A stretch of 64,000 nucleotides of DNA. Origin: Lolium rigidum. Taxonomy: Eukaryota > Streptophyta > Magnoliopsida > Poales > Poaceae. Shown piece after piece: positions 21,226-33,963 of this stretch (positions are counted from its first letter, which is position 1; each line of letters starts with the position of its first letter). Under the pieces are notes generated by a model that saw only the letters and a list, made by a program, of their open reading frames with translations, ran no database searches and was not told the DNA's origin. The stretch spans positions 35,272,256 to 35,336,255 of the forward strand of contig NC_061508.1 in NCBI RefSeq assembly GCF_022539505.1, read 5' to 3'. The position numbers and the translations under genes were made by a program.

Positions 21226-24200
21226 TGTAACATCCCAAATTTCAAAACAAAAAGAAAATGATTTTTCCTATTTCCAAAAATTGGAACCAACAAAAACTTT
21301 AATTGAGTTAGAGGTTGTGCATAATACTCATGCTTATATGTTGTGAGTATTGCCATGATGCTTATGTGAAGTACTTTGAAATGCTCCTAAACCCTAACCC
21401 TTACTCTTCTTTTCACCATCCAATTAAGATAAAACAAAATAAAAATAAATTAAATAAAAAAGCAAAGCCTATGTGAGCAAATAACCATTTTTACAAATAA
21501 TAAACTATGCAATGTTGTACCATGTTTAGATGGTTTGAAAAACCTCAACAAACCCAACCTAGCACTTACCAACTAAACCAAAGGTGAAACAAAAATAAAA
21601 TAAAAATATACATAGAGGCATATGTGGCATATAGCCATAATGGCAAATCTTGACCAAAACCCTCATACCTTACCCCAAATGGTTTGAAACCATTACTAAA
21701 ACCATCTAACCCTAAATGGACCCTAAACCATGCCCAAGTGAATCAAGTGAAACAAAATAGAAGAATAAGAAAAATGCAAATATCACCTCATATGAGGCTA
21801 TGGCCATTTTTTCAAATCCTCACCCAAGGCCATATTGAATTGTGCCAATGGTTGGAAAACATAGATAAACCAATAACAAACACTTTTGAACCAAAGAAAC
21901 TCAAATCAAATCAAAGGAAAATTCAAATTCAAGTGACATGTGATAATGGTCACTTGTGCCATTTTTAATATCTTACCCACTTTGAGCCTCTGTATTAAGA
22001 CATTCTTAAACCAAACAATCCCAACTCTTTGCACCTCATCCAAGACCTCATCAAGGTGAACAACTTTGGTGTTGACCACCTTGACTAATTCATTTTCAAT
22101 TCTTTAATATAAGGATGCAAAGTGGTGACATTGAATCAAATTCTAGATTCCATACTTTTTGAAATTTCACAAACCAACTCAATTTGGCCCACCACCACCA
22201 TCAACATGTGTCAAATAATATTTGAATCACTTCCACCAAAAAGAATTGCAAAATTCAAAAATTCATTTCTTTCGGCCATTACATCAAGCACCTTAGGTGC
22301 AACTTTCTGGATTTTACACACACTCTTATATATGTTGGTTCTTAGACTAAACCATCACACCTTTGATCATCATTGATCTTCTCTTACGCCCAGTACACCA
22401 TGCCAGGCCTTGGAGACACTGATTAAAGGATGGAAATGATCACCACCTCACCATGCCGTGCACCATGGCATCATCATGCCAATTTTCTCCCCTGCCCTCT
22501 CTGGTCACCTCCACCATGTCAACGAGCTTCCCTACACTCCCCTAAGCATGCCTGTACCCTCCATGACCAGAGACACGCACGGCATTGACCAGCCCAGAAG
22601 TGCCCAGACCACGCCCAGGACACCCAGTACATGCCATGACGCGCATGGTCACGACGCAGAGCGTGCCAGAGCACTGCGTCGCCTCATCGCTGTCGTCCTC
22701 CCCTAGCTTTCTCCTCTCGCCTGCAGCTTCACCTCACCACCAGCTAGCGCTTGAACATGATCACTGGCCCGCGCTCGACCTATCACCGTCGCCATCGTCA
22801 CCGTCCTTCCGCCACGGTACTGCGGAGACGACGACATCGCCTGCCTGCTCCCGTCCACCCCCGTCCTCGCCATCACGCGCGTGATGATCACAGAGCCCTG
22901 CTGCACCGTCCACGCCCACTCCCTTGCCCCTTCGCCGCCCGTAGCACCATCGCCACCATGACCTGGCCGCTCCGCCTCGGCCATCACTCGCAGCTATAAA
23001 AGGAGGGCACCCCCGCCTCCAATCTCCACACCAGCTCACTTCCCTCCTTCTTCTAGCTCGCCACGACCACTTCCCCTCCTCGATTGAGCCCTCGGTCGCC
23101 GCGAATTTCACGCGGAGTAGCCCGCGGCACCCCGCAAGCTCGCCGTCGATTGCCGCCGCCCCAGGACCAGCCGCGTGTACCAGGAGCTTCCTCATCGTCC
23201 GCAACCTCCTCCTGCACCTCGCCGATCATCGCCGGAGCACCGGTGAGCTCGCCCACCTCCCACCGTCGCCGCCAGTAACCCTGCCTCTCGCCGGAGACGA
23301 TGACGCTCCTCAGCCGTCGATCGCCGTTCTAATCCAGCGGCCCACTTTAAAAGGTACCGTTTCGGCGTTATAACACACTGACGCGTGGGTCCCTCGCTGT
23401 CAGTTGGCCCGCGTGCACCGAGAGCATAGCTGGGCCGGCCCGTTTATTTTTCCCGCCTAGCCCATCTATTTCAAATTCGAATTAATTTGTTTCAGTGAAA
23501 TTCAATACTGATACTTTGCTAGAAATTAAATAACTTCAAATCTACTGAGCCAAATTTGATGAATTTTATATATTTGGAGGGCTTATGAAATTCTCTAAAC
23601 AACTACACTGGTTCCAACCCTAGAGGTATTGTAGAATTAAAGTAGCAAAAATAACAAGGCAGAGCCTTTTTCAAATTCAAACAATTATTAAAAATCAACC
23701 ATAAGTGATTTTGAGTTGATTCCAACTCTCATAAATCACATTTCATATTTTATAATTGATTATGTAAAAATATGACATGGTTGCTTCATATGATCATGAG
23801 CTAGATTCAAATAATGGCTATGTAGTCATTTCTAGCTCATTTAAATCATTTCAAATTTGGAATTTCAAATCTATGAGATGTAGCATCTCATTTAAATCAT
23901 CTTCCCAAGTAATGTGAAGTAAAGTGATGACCTTGGTTGCATGGTCTCATCATTGCTTACTTGTGGATATTAAATCAAAGTAGGTTTAAATTGCATGAGG
24001 TGTAATACCTCATTTAAATCATGTTTCTCAAATGATAAATGTGAAGTGTTGATCTTGGTCAACATGTGCTCATTCTTTATTGTTTGAGGAGGTTAAATCT
24101 TAACAAGATTCAACGAGAGGAAATTATTTCTCCAAGGAACTAAATAGAAACCCAAATAGAATTTTCAATGAGAGGAAATTATTTTACAAACACTAAAGAA

Positions 24201-25866
24201 GAAACCCTAGTATGATGTTGAATGATGATGGTGATGATAATAGGTCATCTTGTGTGAGCCATTATGGTTACTAGATTACTTAAGTATTTGTTTAGGTGAT
24301 TGTATGCCTCGTATTCGTTTATAGACGCTAGTACCGAGGAGTACCAGGAGGAGGAGGTCTACTTCCACGAAGAAGAAGACCACTTTGATCAATACACCAC
24401 TCAAGGCAAGCTAATATTCTTGCAAGCTACCCTAATGCAAAGCTCTACAAGAGCAAGGCACCATACATATTACTTTATACTTAATGATCCTATTCCAAGT
24501 TTTTACCCTACAAGTTTTTGATTTTGGTTTATCAAAGTTTACTTTTTGATTCATGATTCACTTGGTCTAGATATGGAGTAGTACAAGAGCATCAAATTTA
24601 GCCTACATCAATGCAAGTTAATTAGTACCCCTCATGACTAGTTGCTAGTGCTAAAACTAAAAGTGACTACTCTAGATGGGAACATGTGAAAACCAATGAC
24701 TTTGAAAACCTTGGAATGATGAGTCATTCTATTGAAAGATTTTGAAGGAGAATATGACTTGTGAATGACATGGTGAACTTTACAAAAACTGATGGTTGGG
24801 TTCGGATGCGATACCATTCCAATTTGAAAGTACCCCCACAATACCCAACATGGGTAAGGGCTTAACTAGAAATTTATGTGCTTTAGTATGGGTTCCCTCT
24901 AAACAAGTGTCATAGGGGTTATGCCGAGGCTGCCTCCATTGAAATGTGAAATGATGTGAAATGACGTGAAATGAGGTGAATGTCCTACCCAAGCCCTGTG
25001 CAGTTCCCAGGATGACGGTTGGTTATCACTGGGAGGCCAAGCTCATGGGGAGAGGTGCCTGTACTAGGGTATGTAAGTGAAAGATTATGGTGGGTAGTCC
25101 GCACACGGAGTGTGGTAAATCAGGGTCAGTTAACCCTGACGGATTATTGCAAATGTTGTGGCAAAAGTGTGCGACCTCTGCAGAGTGTAAAACTATTCGA
25201 ATAGTCGCGTCCGCGTTCATGGACAGTTGGAAAGGCCATACTGTTCCGTCATCAGAACTTTTCAAAATGTGATATGTGACTTGTGACTTGTGACTTGAAA
25301 GAGAAATGTGACTTTGACTTTTGAATCACAACTGAGTTGTGGGAATGACACTAATGTTCTCACTTGAGTTAAGTTAGGCAAATGAAGAGTCTTGTTTACT
25401 AAATGCTTATGAAATAAAACTGGCTTTATGCAAATGAACCTAGAGCTTAGAATTCCATTGTTATAGTTGTTAGTGCTTACATTAGTATTAGTTTGCGAGT
25501 ACTTTAAAGTACTCATGGATGTGTCCCTGGCTATTCAAATGGCCAGACTATGAAGAAGAGCCCCAGTACCAGGATGATGGACAGCAGGACGTCTACGATA
25601 ACTAGGACTACTCCTGACGTCAACAGTTGCCAATGGAGCAGATGGACCTCTACTACGTATTCCCGCTATTGTGTTATGTATTTGATCCTTAGATCAATTG
25701 TTGTAATGAGACTGGATCATGTGATCCTTTTGATGTAAGACTATTATGGTGTTGTAATGAATGATGTTCTGTGATATCAATCTATTATGTCTCGCAAAAA
25801 CAGTATTACTAGGATTGCGATGAATGACATAATAGGCATCTGGACTTAAAAACCCGGGTGTTGACA
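21226..25866. mobile_element. Solo LTR, long-LTR Gypsy/LARD type, 4.64 kb
   Basis: The sequence starts TGTAACATCCCAAATTT and ends CCGGGTGTTGACA, with short inverted ends (TGTAACA and TTGACA). Flanks are CAACC (21221-21225) and CAGCC (25867-25871), a 5 bp TSD with one mismatch. It aligns along its length with the LTR at 45441-49763. A TATA-like box (CTATAAAAGG) lies at about 22994 downstream of a GC-rich stretch. There is no internal region, PBS or coding domain, so this is a solo LTR left by recombination. The 4-5 kb LTR size suggests the Sukkula/Erika LARD group of Triticeae, by recollection only. Short frames at 22450-23280 are GC shadows. Confidence 0.8.
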
Positions 25867-25984
25867 CAGCCAGTCCGGATTCCCCTTGGTAGCGATGGCC
25901 GGCGAGGTCCCCTTCGACGGTGAAGGGCGAAGATCGCTAGTCGGATTACAACCGACTCTCCCGAAGGGTCGCTTAGCCTGTACT
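25867..25984 (-). mobile_element. 5' end of the minus-strand LINE
   Basis: 118 bp of GC-rich LINE 5' UTR between the solo LTR and the LINE's right-hand TSD (25985-25997). It completes the element that begins at 13711. Confidence 0.75.
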
Positions 25985-26404
25985 GTTGGTGGTTTAGTGC
26001 CCCACCTAGTTAATGGTGACATTTCTATTCTGCAATATGCGGATGCTAGTATCTTGTTTACGGAACATGACTTAGCGAAGGCCGTAAACATGAAATTGAT
26101 TTTATGCTTTTTTGAACAACTATCTGGTTTGAAAATAAATTTTTACAAGAGTGAGATATTTTGTTTCGGTAAGGCTAAGGACGTAGAGAATGACTACATA
26201 AGCATATTTGGGTGCGAAGTTGGCGCTTTACCTTCCAAATATTTAGGCATTCCTATTCATTATATGAAACTACTTAGTAAGGAATGGAAGCCAGTGGAGG
26301 ATCGTTTTGTACGAAAACTTGCATCATGGTTAGGCAAAATGCTCTCATACCGAGTCCGTCTTGTCTTAATAAATTATGTTCTAACTAGCATGCCAATGTT
26401 CTAT
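25985..26404 (+). mobile_element. Plus-strand LINE, downstream reverse-transcriptase segment
   Basis: Continues the LINE interrupted at 13710. It encodes VGGLVPHLVNGDISILQYAD, then the positions of the catalytic box (YADA in place of YVDD), SGLKINFYKSEIFCFGKAK and KYLGIPIHY. It aligns closely with the same region of the minus-strand LINE. It stops abruptly at about 26404, where another element starts, and the zf-RVT region and 3' end are absent from the window. Confidence 0.85.
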
Positions 26405-27241
26405 TGGCTTAGTTTAACCAGACTAAGGAGGTTCAATTTGGTTTGTATCTCGGGTGTGTGTGTTGTGTTTTTCCTTTGGAGTATATTTCCCCCTCTTTTC
26501 ACATCCCCTCATCTCCCACTTTGGGTCAATTCATGAATTGGGACAACATCTGGAGGCTCAAGCCTCATCATATGGTATCATCAGCTCTTGGTTACCACGG
26601 ATTTGACCCCCCCCCCCCACCCCATTTTGTTTCTAGAAAATTTCAAAAAAAATCCAAAAAAATCCCAAAAAATAGCCCTAAATTTGCCTTGGATGGAACT
26701 CGAGATTTCGTTGAGTTTTTTGTGGTTTTGATCCAATAGAAACTTGTCTTTGGTGTCCATCCCTAACCCTCCCTTCTTAAATTTGGTCATTTCCCTTCGA
26801 ATCCAACGTTTGACTTTCGTCAAGTTCATCACGAACTCAGATATCTGGTGGTGAAATCCGGCAGACCGGAACAAATCGTCGATAGGACCTATGGACTGGA
26901 ACCCCAACCGGAACGGACCGACGAACCGTGCACCGGAACCACCACCAGAAATTTCCGTGACAGATACCGGCACCGCCGAATTCCCGCTTAACTCGCACCA
27001 ATTTTCCGACCAAATTTGCTTCGTGGTTGTTTGTTCGGTTTGAGTGCCTTGTTCGTGAAACTAAGCCGCAGCTAACGACACAAAGGAGAAGACGACCTCG
27101 ACACCCAGATTTGCAACCGTACTCTTGACACCACCACCATCCTTGCAAGTTGTGTGATCATCACCGCCTACGAACCATCTAGGTATAACTTGCAATTCCT
27201 TGTAGTCCCTCTTCCTTTTGAGATCTATCCTTGATGAGGGT
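26405..27241 (+). mobile_element. Fragment of a short-LTR retrotransposon (5' LTR, PBS, leader)
   Basis: The LINE frame ends at 26404 and TGGCTTAG begins. A possible 166 bp LTR (26405-26570) ends CTCATCA. It is followed by TATGGTATCA, close to a Met-tRNA primer site but with the next bases changed. Then come a C run and a non-coding leader. The element is cut at 27242 by element B. No second LTR is visible, so the boundaries are tentative. Confidence 0.45.
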
Positions 27242-28955
27242 TGATACGTCTCCGACGTATCGATAATTTCTTATGTTCCATGCCATATTATTGATGATAC
27301 CTACATGTTTTATGCACACTTTATGTCATATTCGTGCATTTTCTGGAACTAACCTATTAACAAGATGCCGAAGTGCCGCTCTCGTTTTCTGCTGTTTTTG
27401 GTTTCGTAAATCCTAGTAACGAAATATTCTCTGAATCGGACGAAATCAAGACCCAGGTTCCTATTTTTCCCGGAACCATCCGAACACCCGAGAGCCGCCA
27501 GAGGGAAGCCCCCGGGGGCCCCACACCACACCCGGCGCGGCCGAGGGGGGGCCGCGCCGCCCTATGGTGTGGTGGCCCCGTGCCCCCTCCGAGGCTGCCC
27601 TTCCGCCTATTTAAAGCCTCCGTCGCGAAAACCCCGATTACGAAGAACCACGATACGGAAAACCTTCCGCAGCCGCCGCCATCGCGAAGCCAAGATCCGG
27701 GGGACAGGAGTCTCCGTTCCGGCACCCTGCCGGAGCGGGGAAGTGCCCCGGAAGGCTTCTCCATCGACACCGCTGCCATCTCCACCGCCATCTTCATCAC
27801 CGCTGCTGCTCCCATGAGGAGGGAGTAGTTCTCCATCGAGGCTCTGGGCTGTACCGGTAGCTATGTGGTTCATCTCTCTCCTATGTACTTCAATACAATA
27901 ATCTCATGAGCTGCCTTACATGATTGAGATTCATATGATGATGCTTGTAATCTAGATGTCATTATGCTAGTCAAGTGAGTTTTACTTATGTGATCTCCGG
28001 AGACTCCTTGTCCCACGTGTGTAAAGGTGACAGTGTGTGCACCGTGTGGGTCTCTTAGGCTATATTTCACGTAATACTTACTCACCGTTATGAATGGCGT
28101 AGTGAAGTGCTTATTTATATCTCTTTATGATTGCAATGTGTTTTGTATCACAATTTATCTATGTGCTACTCTAGTGATGTTATTAAAGTAGTTTTATTCC
28201 TCCTGCACGGTGTAATGGTGACAGTGTGTGCATCCGTGTTAGTACTTGGCGTATGCTATGATCATGATCTCTTGTAGATTGTGGAGTTAACTATTGCTAT
28301 GATAGTATTGATGTGATCTATTCCTCCTACATAGCGTGAAGGTGACAGTGTGCATGCTGTGTTAGTACTTGGTTTAGTCGTGTTGATCTTTCTTGCACTC
28401 TAAGGTTATTTAAATATGAACATTGAATTGTGGAGCTTGTTAACTCCGGCATTGAGGGTTCGTGTAATCCTACGCAATGTGTTCATCATCCAACAAAGAG
28501 TGTAGAGTATGCATTTATCTATTCTGTTATGTGATCAATGTTGAGAGTGTCCACTAGTGAAAGTCTAATCCCTAGGCCTTGTTCCTAAATATCGCTATCG
28601 CCGCTTGTTTACTCGTTTTATCACTGCTATCACGTTACTGCGTTACTACCGCTTGTTTACCGTCCCGGGCAAAGCACTTTTCTCGGTGCCGTTGCTACGC
28701 TCATACTTATTCATACCACCTGTATTTCACTATCTCTTCGCCGAACTAGTGCACCTATTAGGTGTGTTGGGGACACAAGAGACTTCTTGCTTTGTGGTTG
28801 CAGGGTTGCATGAGAGGGATATCTTTGACCTCTTCCTCCCCGAGTTCGATAAACCTTGGGTGATCCACTTAAGGGAAACTTGCCGCTGTTCTACAAACCT
28901 CTCGCTCTTGGAGGCCCAACACCGTCTACAAGAATAGAAGCTCCCGTAGACATCA
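27242..28955 (+). repeat. Element B 5' LTR
   Basis: 1714 bp, TG...CA ends. A TATA-like TATTTAAAG at 27608-27616 sits ~350 bp from the start. Short frames inside (27357-27836) overlap on both strands and are not genes. Confidence 0.85.
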
Positions 28956-29117
28956 AGCACTTTTCCGGCGCCGTTGCCGGGAGGAAAGGTAAAAGGCACT
29001 CATACTCCGGTCCCGTGTAAAGTACTTTTCCGGCGCCATTGTGTTTGTGCTCGAAGCTATTTCCTTTAGATCCCGCAATTGCATCTTTTTGTTTCTTGTT
29101 TACACTAGTTTGGCATA

Positions 29118-29852
29118 ATGGACAACAATGAGCTTCTTATTCTATTTCCTGATTTAAAACATGGATTGTTTGATGCGAAAATTAAAAAACCTATGGAATC
29201 TTATTTGCATGCTGGTAGTAATATTAGTATGAACGCTTTGAACACCATTGTTGATAATAATGTAGAAAGTTCTAAGCTTGGGGAAGCTGGTTTTCATGAT
29301 CTTTTTAGTCCCCCAAGCATTGAGGAGAAAATTTTCTTTGATGATACTTTGCCTCCTATTTATGATGATTATAATAGTGGTCTTTTGGTACAACCTACTA
29401 TGGAGAGTAAATTTTATTGTGATTATACTATGCCTCCTACACTTGATGAGAATAATAATGATAGCTACTTTGTTGAATTTGCTCCCACTATTACTAATAA
29501 AATTGATTATGCTTATGTGGAGAGTAATAATTTTATGCATGAGACTCATGATAAGAATGCTTTATGTGATAGTTATATTGTTGAGTTTGCTCATGTTGCT
29601 ACTGAAAGTTATTATGAGAGAGGAAAATATGGTTGTAGAAATTTTCATGTTACTAAAATACCTCTCTATGTGCTGAAATTTTTGAAGCTACACTTGTTTT
29701 ATCTTCCTATGCTTGTCACTTTGCTCTTCATGAACTTGTTTATTTACAAGATTCCTATGCATAGGAAGCATGTTAGACTTAAATATGTTTTGAATTTGCC
29801 TCTTGATGCTCTCTTTTGCTTCAAATACTATTTCTTGCGAGTGCATCATTAA
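29118..29852 (+). CDS. Unassigned ORF of element B
   Basis: The frame has 244 codons from MDNNELLILFPDLKHG to its stop. Residues 1-75 match the start of element A's frame (KLGEAGFHDLF). The middle (about 75-175) is rich in Asp, Asn, Tyr and Pro and contains two TMPP/TLPP-type motifs. The end (about 185-225) is hydrophobic (LKFLKLHLFYLPMLVTLLFM) followed by basic residues, so a membrane segment is possible. The gag domain and zinc knuckle present in element A are missing. No known domain is recognised and no function is proposed. Codon use is AT-rich, unlike the host genes. Confidence 0.55.
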   Translation: MDNNELLILFPDLKHGLFDAKIKKPMESYLHAGSNISMNALNTIVDNNVESSKLGEAGFHDLFSPPSIEEKIFFDDTLPPIYDDYNSGLLVQPTMESKFYCDYTMPPTLDENNNDSYFVEFAPTITNKIDYAYVESNNFMHETHDKNALCDSYIVEFAHVATESYYERGKYGCRNFHVTKIPLYVLKFLKLHLFYLPMLVTLLFMNLFIYKIPMHRKHVRLKYVLNLPLDALFCFKYYFLRVHH

Positions 29853-32428
29853 AACTGCTGAGCCCATCTTAATGGCTATAAAGAAAGAACTTCTTGGGAG
29901 ATAACCCATGTGTTATTTTGCTACAGTACTTTGTTTTATATTTGTGTCTTGGAAGTTGTTTACTACTGTAGCAACCTCTCCTTATCTTAGTTTTGTGTTT
30001 TGTTGTGCCAAGTAAAGTCTTTGATAGTAAAGTAAGTACTAGATTTGGATTACTCACGCAGTTCCAGCATTTCTTTGCTGTCACGAATCTGGGTCTACCT
30101 CCCTGTAGGTAGCTCAGAAAATTAAGCCAATTTACGTGCATGATCCTCAGATATGTACGCAACTTTCATTCAATTTGGGCATTTTCATTTGAGCAAGTCT
30201 GGTGCCCTAATAAAATCCATCTTTACGGACTGTTCTGTTTTGACAGATTCTGCCTTTTATTTCGCATTGCCTCTTTTGCTATGTTGGATGAATTTCTTTG
30301 ATCCATTAATGTCCAAGTAGCTTTATGCAATGTCCAGAAGTGTTAAGAATGATTGTGTCACCTCTGAACATGTTAATTTTTATTGTGCACTAACCCTCTA
30401 ATGAGTTGTTTCGAGTTTGGTGTGGAGGAAGTTTTCAAGGATCAAGAGAGGAGTATGATACAATATGATCAAGGAGAGTGAAAGCTCTAAGCTTGGGGAT
30501 GCCCCGGTGGTTCACCCCTGCATATTCTAAGAAGACTCAAGCGTCTAAGCTTGGGATGCCCAAGGCATCCCCTTCTTCATCGACAACATTATCAGGTTCC
30601 TCCCCTGAAACTATATTTTTATTCCGTCACATCTTATGCACTTTGCTTGGAGCGTCGGTTTGTTTTTGTTTTTGTTTTGTTTGAATAAAATGGATCCTAG
30701 CATTCACTTTGTGGGAGAGAGACACGCTCCGCTGTAGCATATGGACAAGTATGTCCTTAGGCTCTACTCATAGTATTCATGGCGAAGTTTCTTCTTCGTT
30801 AAATTGTTATATGGTTGGAATTGGAAAATGCTACATGTAGTAACTCTAAAATGTCTTGGATAATTTGATACTTGGCAATTGTTGTGCTCATGTTTAAGCT
30901 CTTGCATCATATACTTTGCACCCATTAATGAAGAAACACTTAGAGCTTGCTAATTTGGTTTGCATATTTGGTTTCTCTAGAGTCTAGATAACATCTAGTA
31001 TTGAGTTTTGAACAACAAGGAAGACGGTGTAGAGTCTTATAATGTTTACAATATGTCTTTTATGTGAGTTTTGCTGTACCGTTCATCCTTGTGTTTGTTT
31101 CAAATAACCTTGCTAGCCTAAACCTTGTATCGAGAGGGAATACTTCTCATGCATCCAAAATCCTTGAGCCAACCACTATGCCATTTGTGTCCACCATACC
31201 TACCTACTACATGGTATTTCTCCGCCATTCCAAAGTAAATTGCTTGAGTGCTACCTTTAAAATTCCATCATTCACCTTTGCAATATATAGCTCATGGGAC
31301 AAATAGCTTAAAAACTATTGTGGTATTGAATATGTACTTATGCACTTTATCTCTTATTAAGTTGCTTGTTGTGCGATAACCATGTTTCTGGGGACGCCAT
31401 CAACTACTCTTTGTTGAATATCTTATGCTCATGAGGAAGTATGTGGTGTTTATCTTTCAATCTTGTTGGGCAACTTTCACCAATGGACTAGTGGCTTCAT
31501 CCGCTTATCCAATAATTTTGCAAAAAGAGCTGGCAATGGGGTTCCCAGCCCCAATTAATTAACTTTCATAATTTTACAAAAAAATAGACACTCCTCCATG
31601 GTATGTGATTGTTGGACGGCACCCGAGGATTCGGTTAGCCATGGCTTGAGAAAGCAAAGGTGGGGAGGAGTGTCATCTAAATAAAACTAAAATAGAAAGG
31701 CACTCCTTCATGGTATGAGATTGTTGGCAGGCACCCGAGGATTCGGTTAGCCATGGTTTGTGAAAGCAAGGTTGGAAGGAGTGCCACCCAACAAAAAATG
31801 TTTCGTGGGAGCCGCTCTTTGAAGGTTTGTCTGGCAAGGGGGTTAGAGTGCCCATTACCATTCGTTGACAACAACAAATTTTACTTTTATGTTCTCTTTA
31901 TGTTTTCAAAATAAAAGCTCTAGCACAAACATAGCAATCAATGCTTCCCTCTACAAAGGGCCATTCTTTTACTTTTATGTTGAGTCAGTTTACCTACTTC
32001 CTTCCATCTTAGAAGGAAACACTTGTGTTAACTGTGCATTGATTCTTACATACTTGCTTATTGCGCTTATTATATTACTTTATGTTGACAATATCCATGA
32101 GATATACATGTTACAAGTTGAAAGCAACCGCTGAAACTTAATCTTCCTTTGTGTTGCTTCAATGCCTTTACTTTGAATTTATTGCTTTATGAGTTAACTC
32201 TTATGCAAGACTTATCGATGCTTGTCTCGAAAGTACTATTCATGAAAAGTCTTTGCTATATGATTCAATTGTTTAATCATTGTCTTTACCATTGCTTTGA
32301 ATCGCTGCATTCATCTCATATGCTTTACAATAGTATGATTAAGATCATGTTGGTAGCATTTCACTTCAGAAATTATCTTTGTTATCGTTTACCTACTCGG
32401 GGCGATTAGGAACTAAGCTTGGGGATGC
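29853..32428 (+). other. Element B non-coding 3' internal region
   Basis: No coding domain. The region aligns in reverse orientation with the 3' internal region of element C (about 49764-52090). It contains two extra copies of the purine motif AAGCTTGGGGATGCC-like (about 30489 and 30547) and a pair of inverted-repeat units at 31589-31785. The true polypurine tract is at 32415-32428. Confidence 0.7.
31589..31785 (+). repeat. Tandem pair of ~86 bp units with inverted ends
   Basis: Unit 1 (31589-31674) and unit 2 (31701-31785) both start CACTCCTYC and end GRAGGAGTG, so each can fold back. The inner core GAGGATTCGGTTAGCCATGG is the same in both. The same pair occurs in reverse in element C near 50304-50502. 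Confidence 0.75.
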
Positions 32429-33963
32429 TGATACGTCTCCAACGTATCGATAATTTCTTATGTTCCATGCTTGTTTTATGACAATACCTACATGTTTTGT
32501 TCACACTTTATGATGATTTTATGCGTTTTCCGGAACTAACCTATTGACGAGATGCCGAAGTGCCGGTTCTCGTTTTCTGCTGTTTTTGGTTTCAGAAATC
32601 CTAGTAAGGAAATATTCTCGGAATTGGACGAAATCAACGCCCAGCATCTTATAATTGGACGAAGCTTCCAGAACACCCGAGAGGAACCAGAGGGGGCCCA
32701 CAGGGCCACCAGATGACAGGGCGGCGAGGCCCAGGGGGGCGCCCCCCTAGTGTGTCACCGCCTCGTCAGCCCTCCGACTCCGCCTCTTCGCCTATTTAAA
32801 GGTCCCTGACCTAAATCTTCGAGACGGAAAAGCCACGGTACGAGAAACCTTCCAGAGCCGCCGCCATCGCGAAGCCAAGATCTGGGGGACAGGAGTCTCT
32901 GTTCCGGCACCCCGCCGGGACGGGGAAGTGCCCCCGGAAGGCATCTCCATCGACACCACCGCCATCTTCATCACCGCTGCTGTCTCCCATGAGGAGGGAG
33001 TAGTTCTCCATCGAGGCTAAGGGCTGTACCGGTAGCTATGTGGTTAATCTCTCTCCTATGTACTTCAATACAATGATCTCATGAGCTGCCTTACATGATT
33101 GAGATTCATATGAGCTTTGTATCACTATTAATCTATGTGCTACTCTAGTGATGTTATTAAAGTACTCTATTCCTCCTCCATGATGTAATGGTGACAAGTG
33201 TGTGCATCATGTAGTACTTGGCGTAGTTTATGATTATGATCTCTTGTAGATTATGAAGTTAACTATTACTATGATGGCATTGATGTGATCTATTCCTCCT
33301 TTCATAGTATGAAGGTGACAAGTGTGCATGCTATGTTAGTACTTGGTATAGTTGTGTTGATCTATCATGCACTCTAAGGTTATTTAAATATGAATATCGA
33401 ATATTGTGGAGCTTGTTAACTCCGGCATTGAGGGTTCTTGTAGCCCTACACAATTAGTGGTGTTCATCATCCAACAAGAGAGTGTAGAGTAGAGCATATA
33501 TCTATTTATTCTGTTATGTGATCAATGTTGAGAGTGTCCACTAGTGAAAGTATAATCCCTAGGTCTTGTTTCCAAATACTGCAATCACCGCTTGTTTACT
33601 GTTCTACTGCATCTGTACTGCCTGCAATATTCCCACCATCAACCACACGCCAGTTGCAGCATTAAGTATTTTCTGGCGCCGTTACTACTGCTCATATTCA
33701 TTCATACCACCTGTATTTCACTATCTCTTCGCCGAACTAGTGCACCTATACATCTGACAAGTGTATTAGGTGTGTTGGGGACACAAGAGACTTCTTGCTT
33801 TGTGGTTGCAGGGTTGCTTGAGAGGGATATCTTTGACCTCTTCCTCCCTGAGTTCGATAAACCTTGGGTGATCCACTTAAGGGAAAACTTGCTGCTGTTC
33901 TACAAACCTCTGCTCTTGGAGACCCAACACTGTCTACAGGAAAAGGAGTGTGCGTAGACATCA
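32429..33963 (+). repeat. Element B 3' LTR
   Basis: 1535 bp, TG...CA ends, homologous to 27242-28955 with a ~190 bp deletion near 33117. The divergence visible by eye is larger than between the LTRs of element C. Confidence 0.85.

Larger units (their letters stand above)
27242..33963 (+). mobile_element. Element B: non-autonomous Gypsy-like LTR retrotransposon
   Basis: The 5' LTR (27242-28955) and 3' LTR (32429-33963) both start TGATACGTCTCC and end GTAGACATCA. The 3' copy lacks about 190 bp present in the 5' copy. A primer site complementary to tRNA-Asp lies at 28966-28982 (CGGCGCCGTTGCCGGGA, two mismatches). A purine tract AAGCTTGGGGATGC directly precedes the 3' LTR. Inside is one 244-codon frame and a 2.5 kb non-coding 3' region. 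There is no protease, reverse transcriptase, RNase H or integrase, so the element is non-autonomous. Flanking bases AGGGT and GAAAC do not match, so a TSD is not seen. Confidence 0.85.

Noticed and set aside
22441..23278. Short frames near a TATA box, resembling a small gene
   Set aside because: They lie in the middle of a solo LTR; the same GC-rich TATA-bearing structure recurs in the other LTR copy without a conserved frame.
33469..33800. Short frames such as 33592-33957 as a gene in element B's 3' LTR
   Set aside because: The corresponding 5' LTR (28605-28937) has a similar but differently broken frame; it is LTR sequence.
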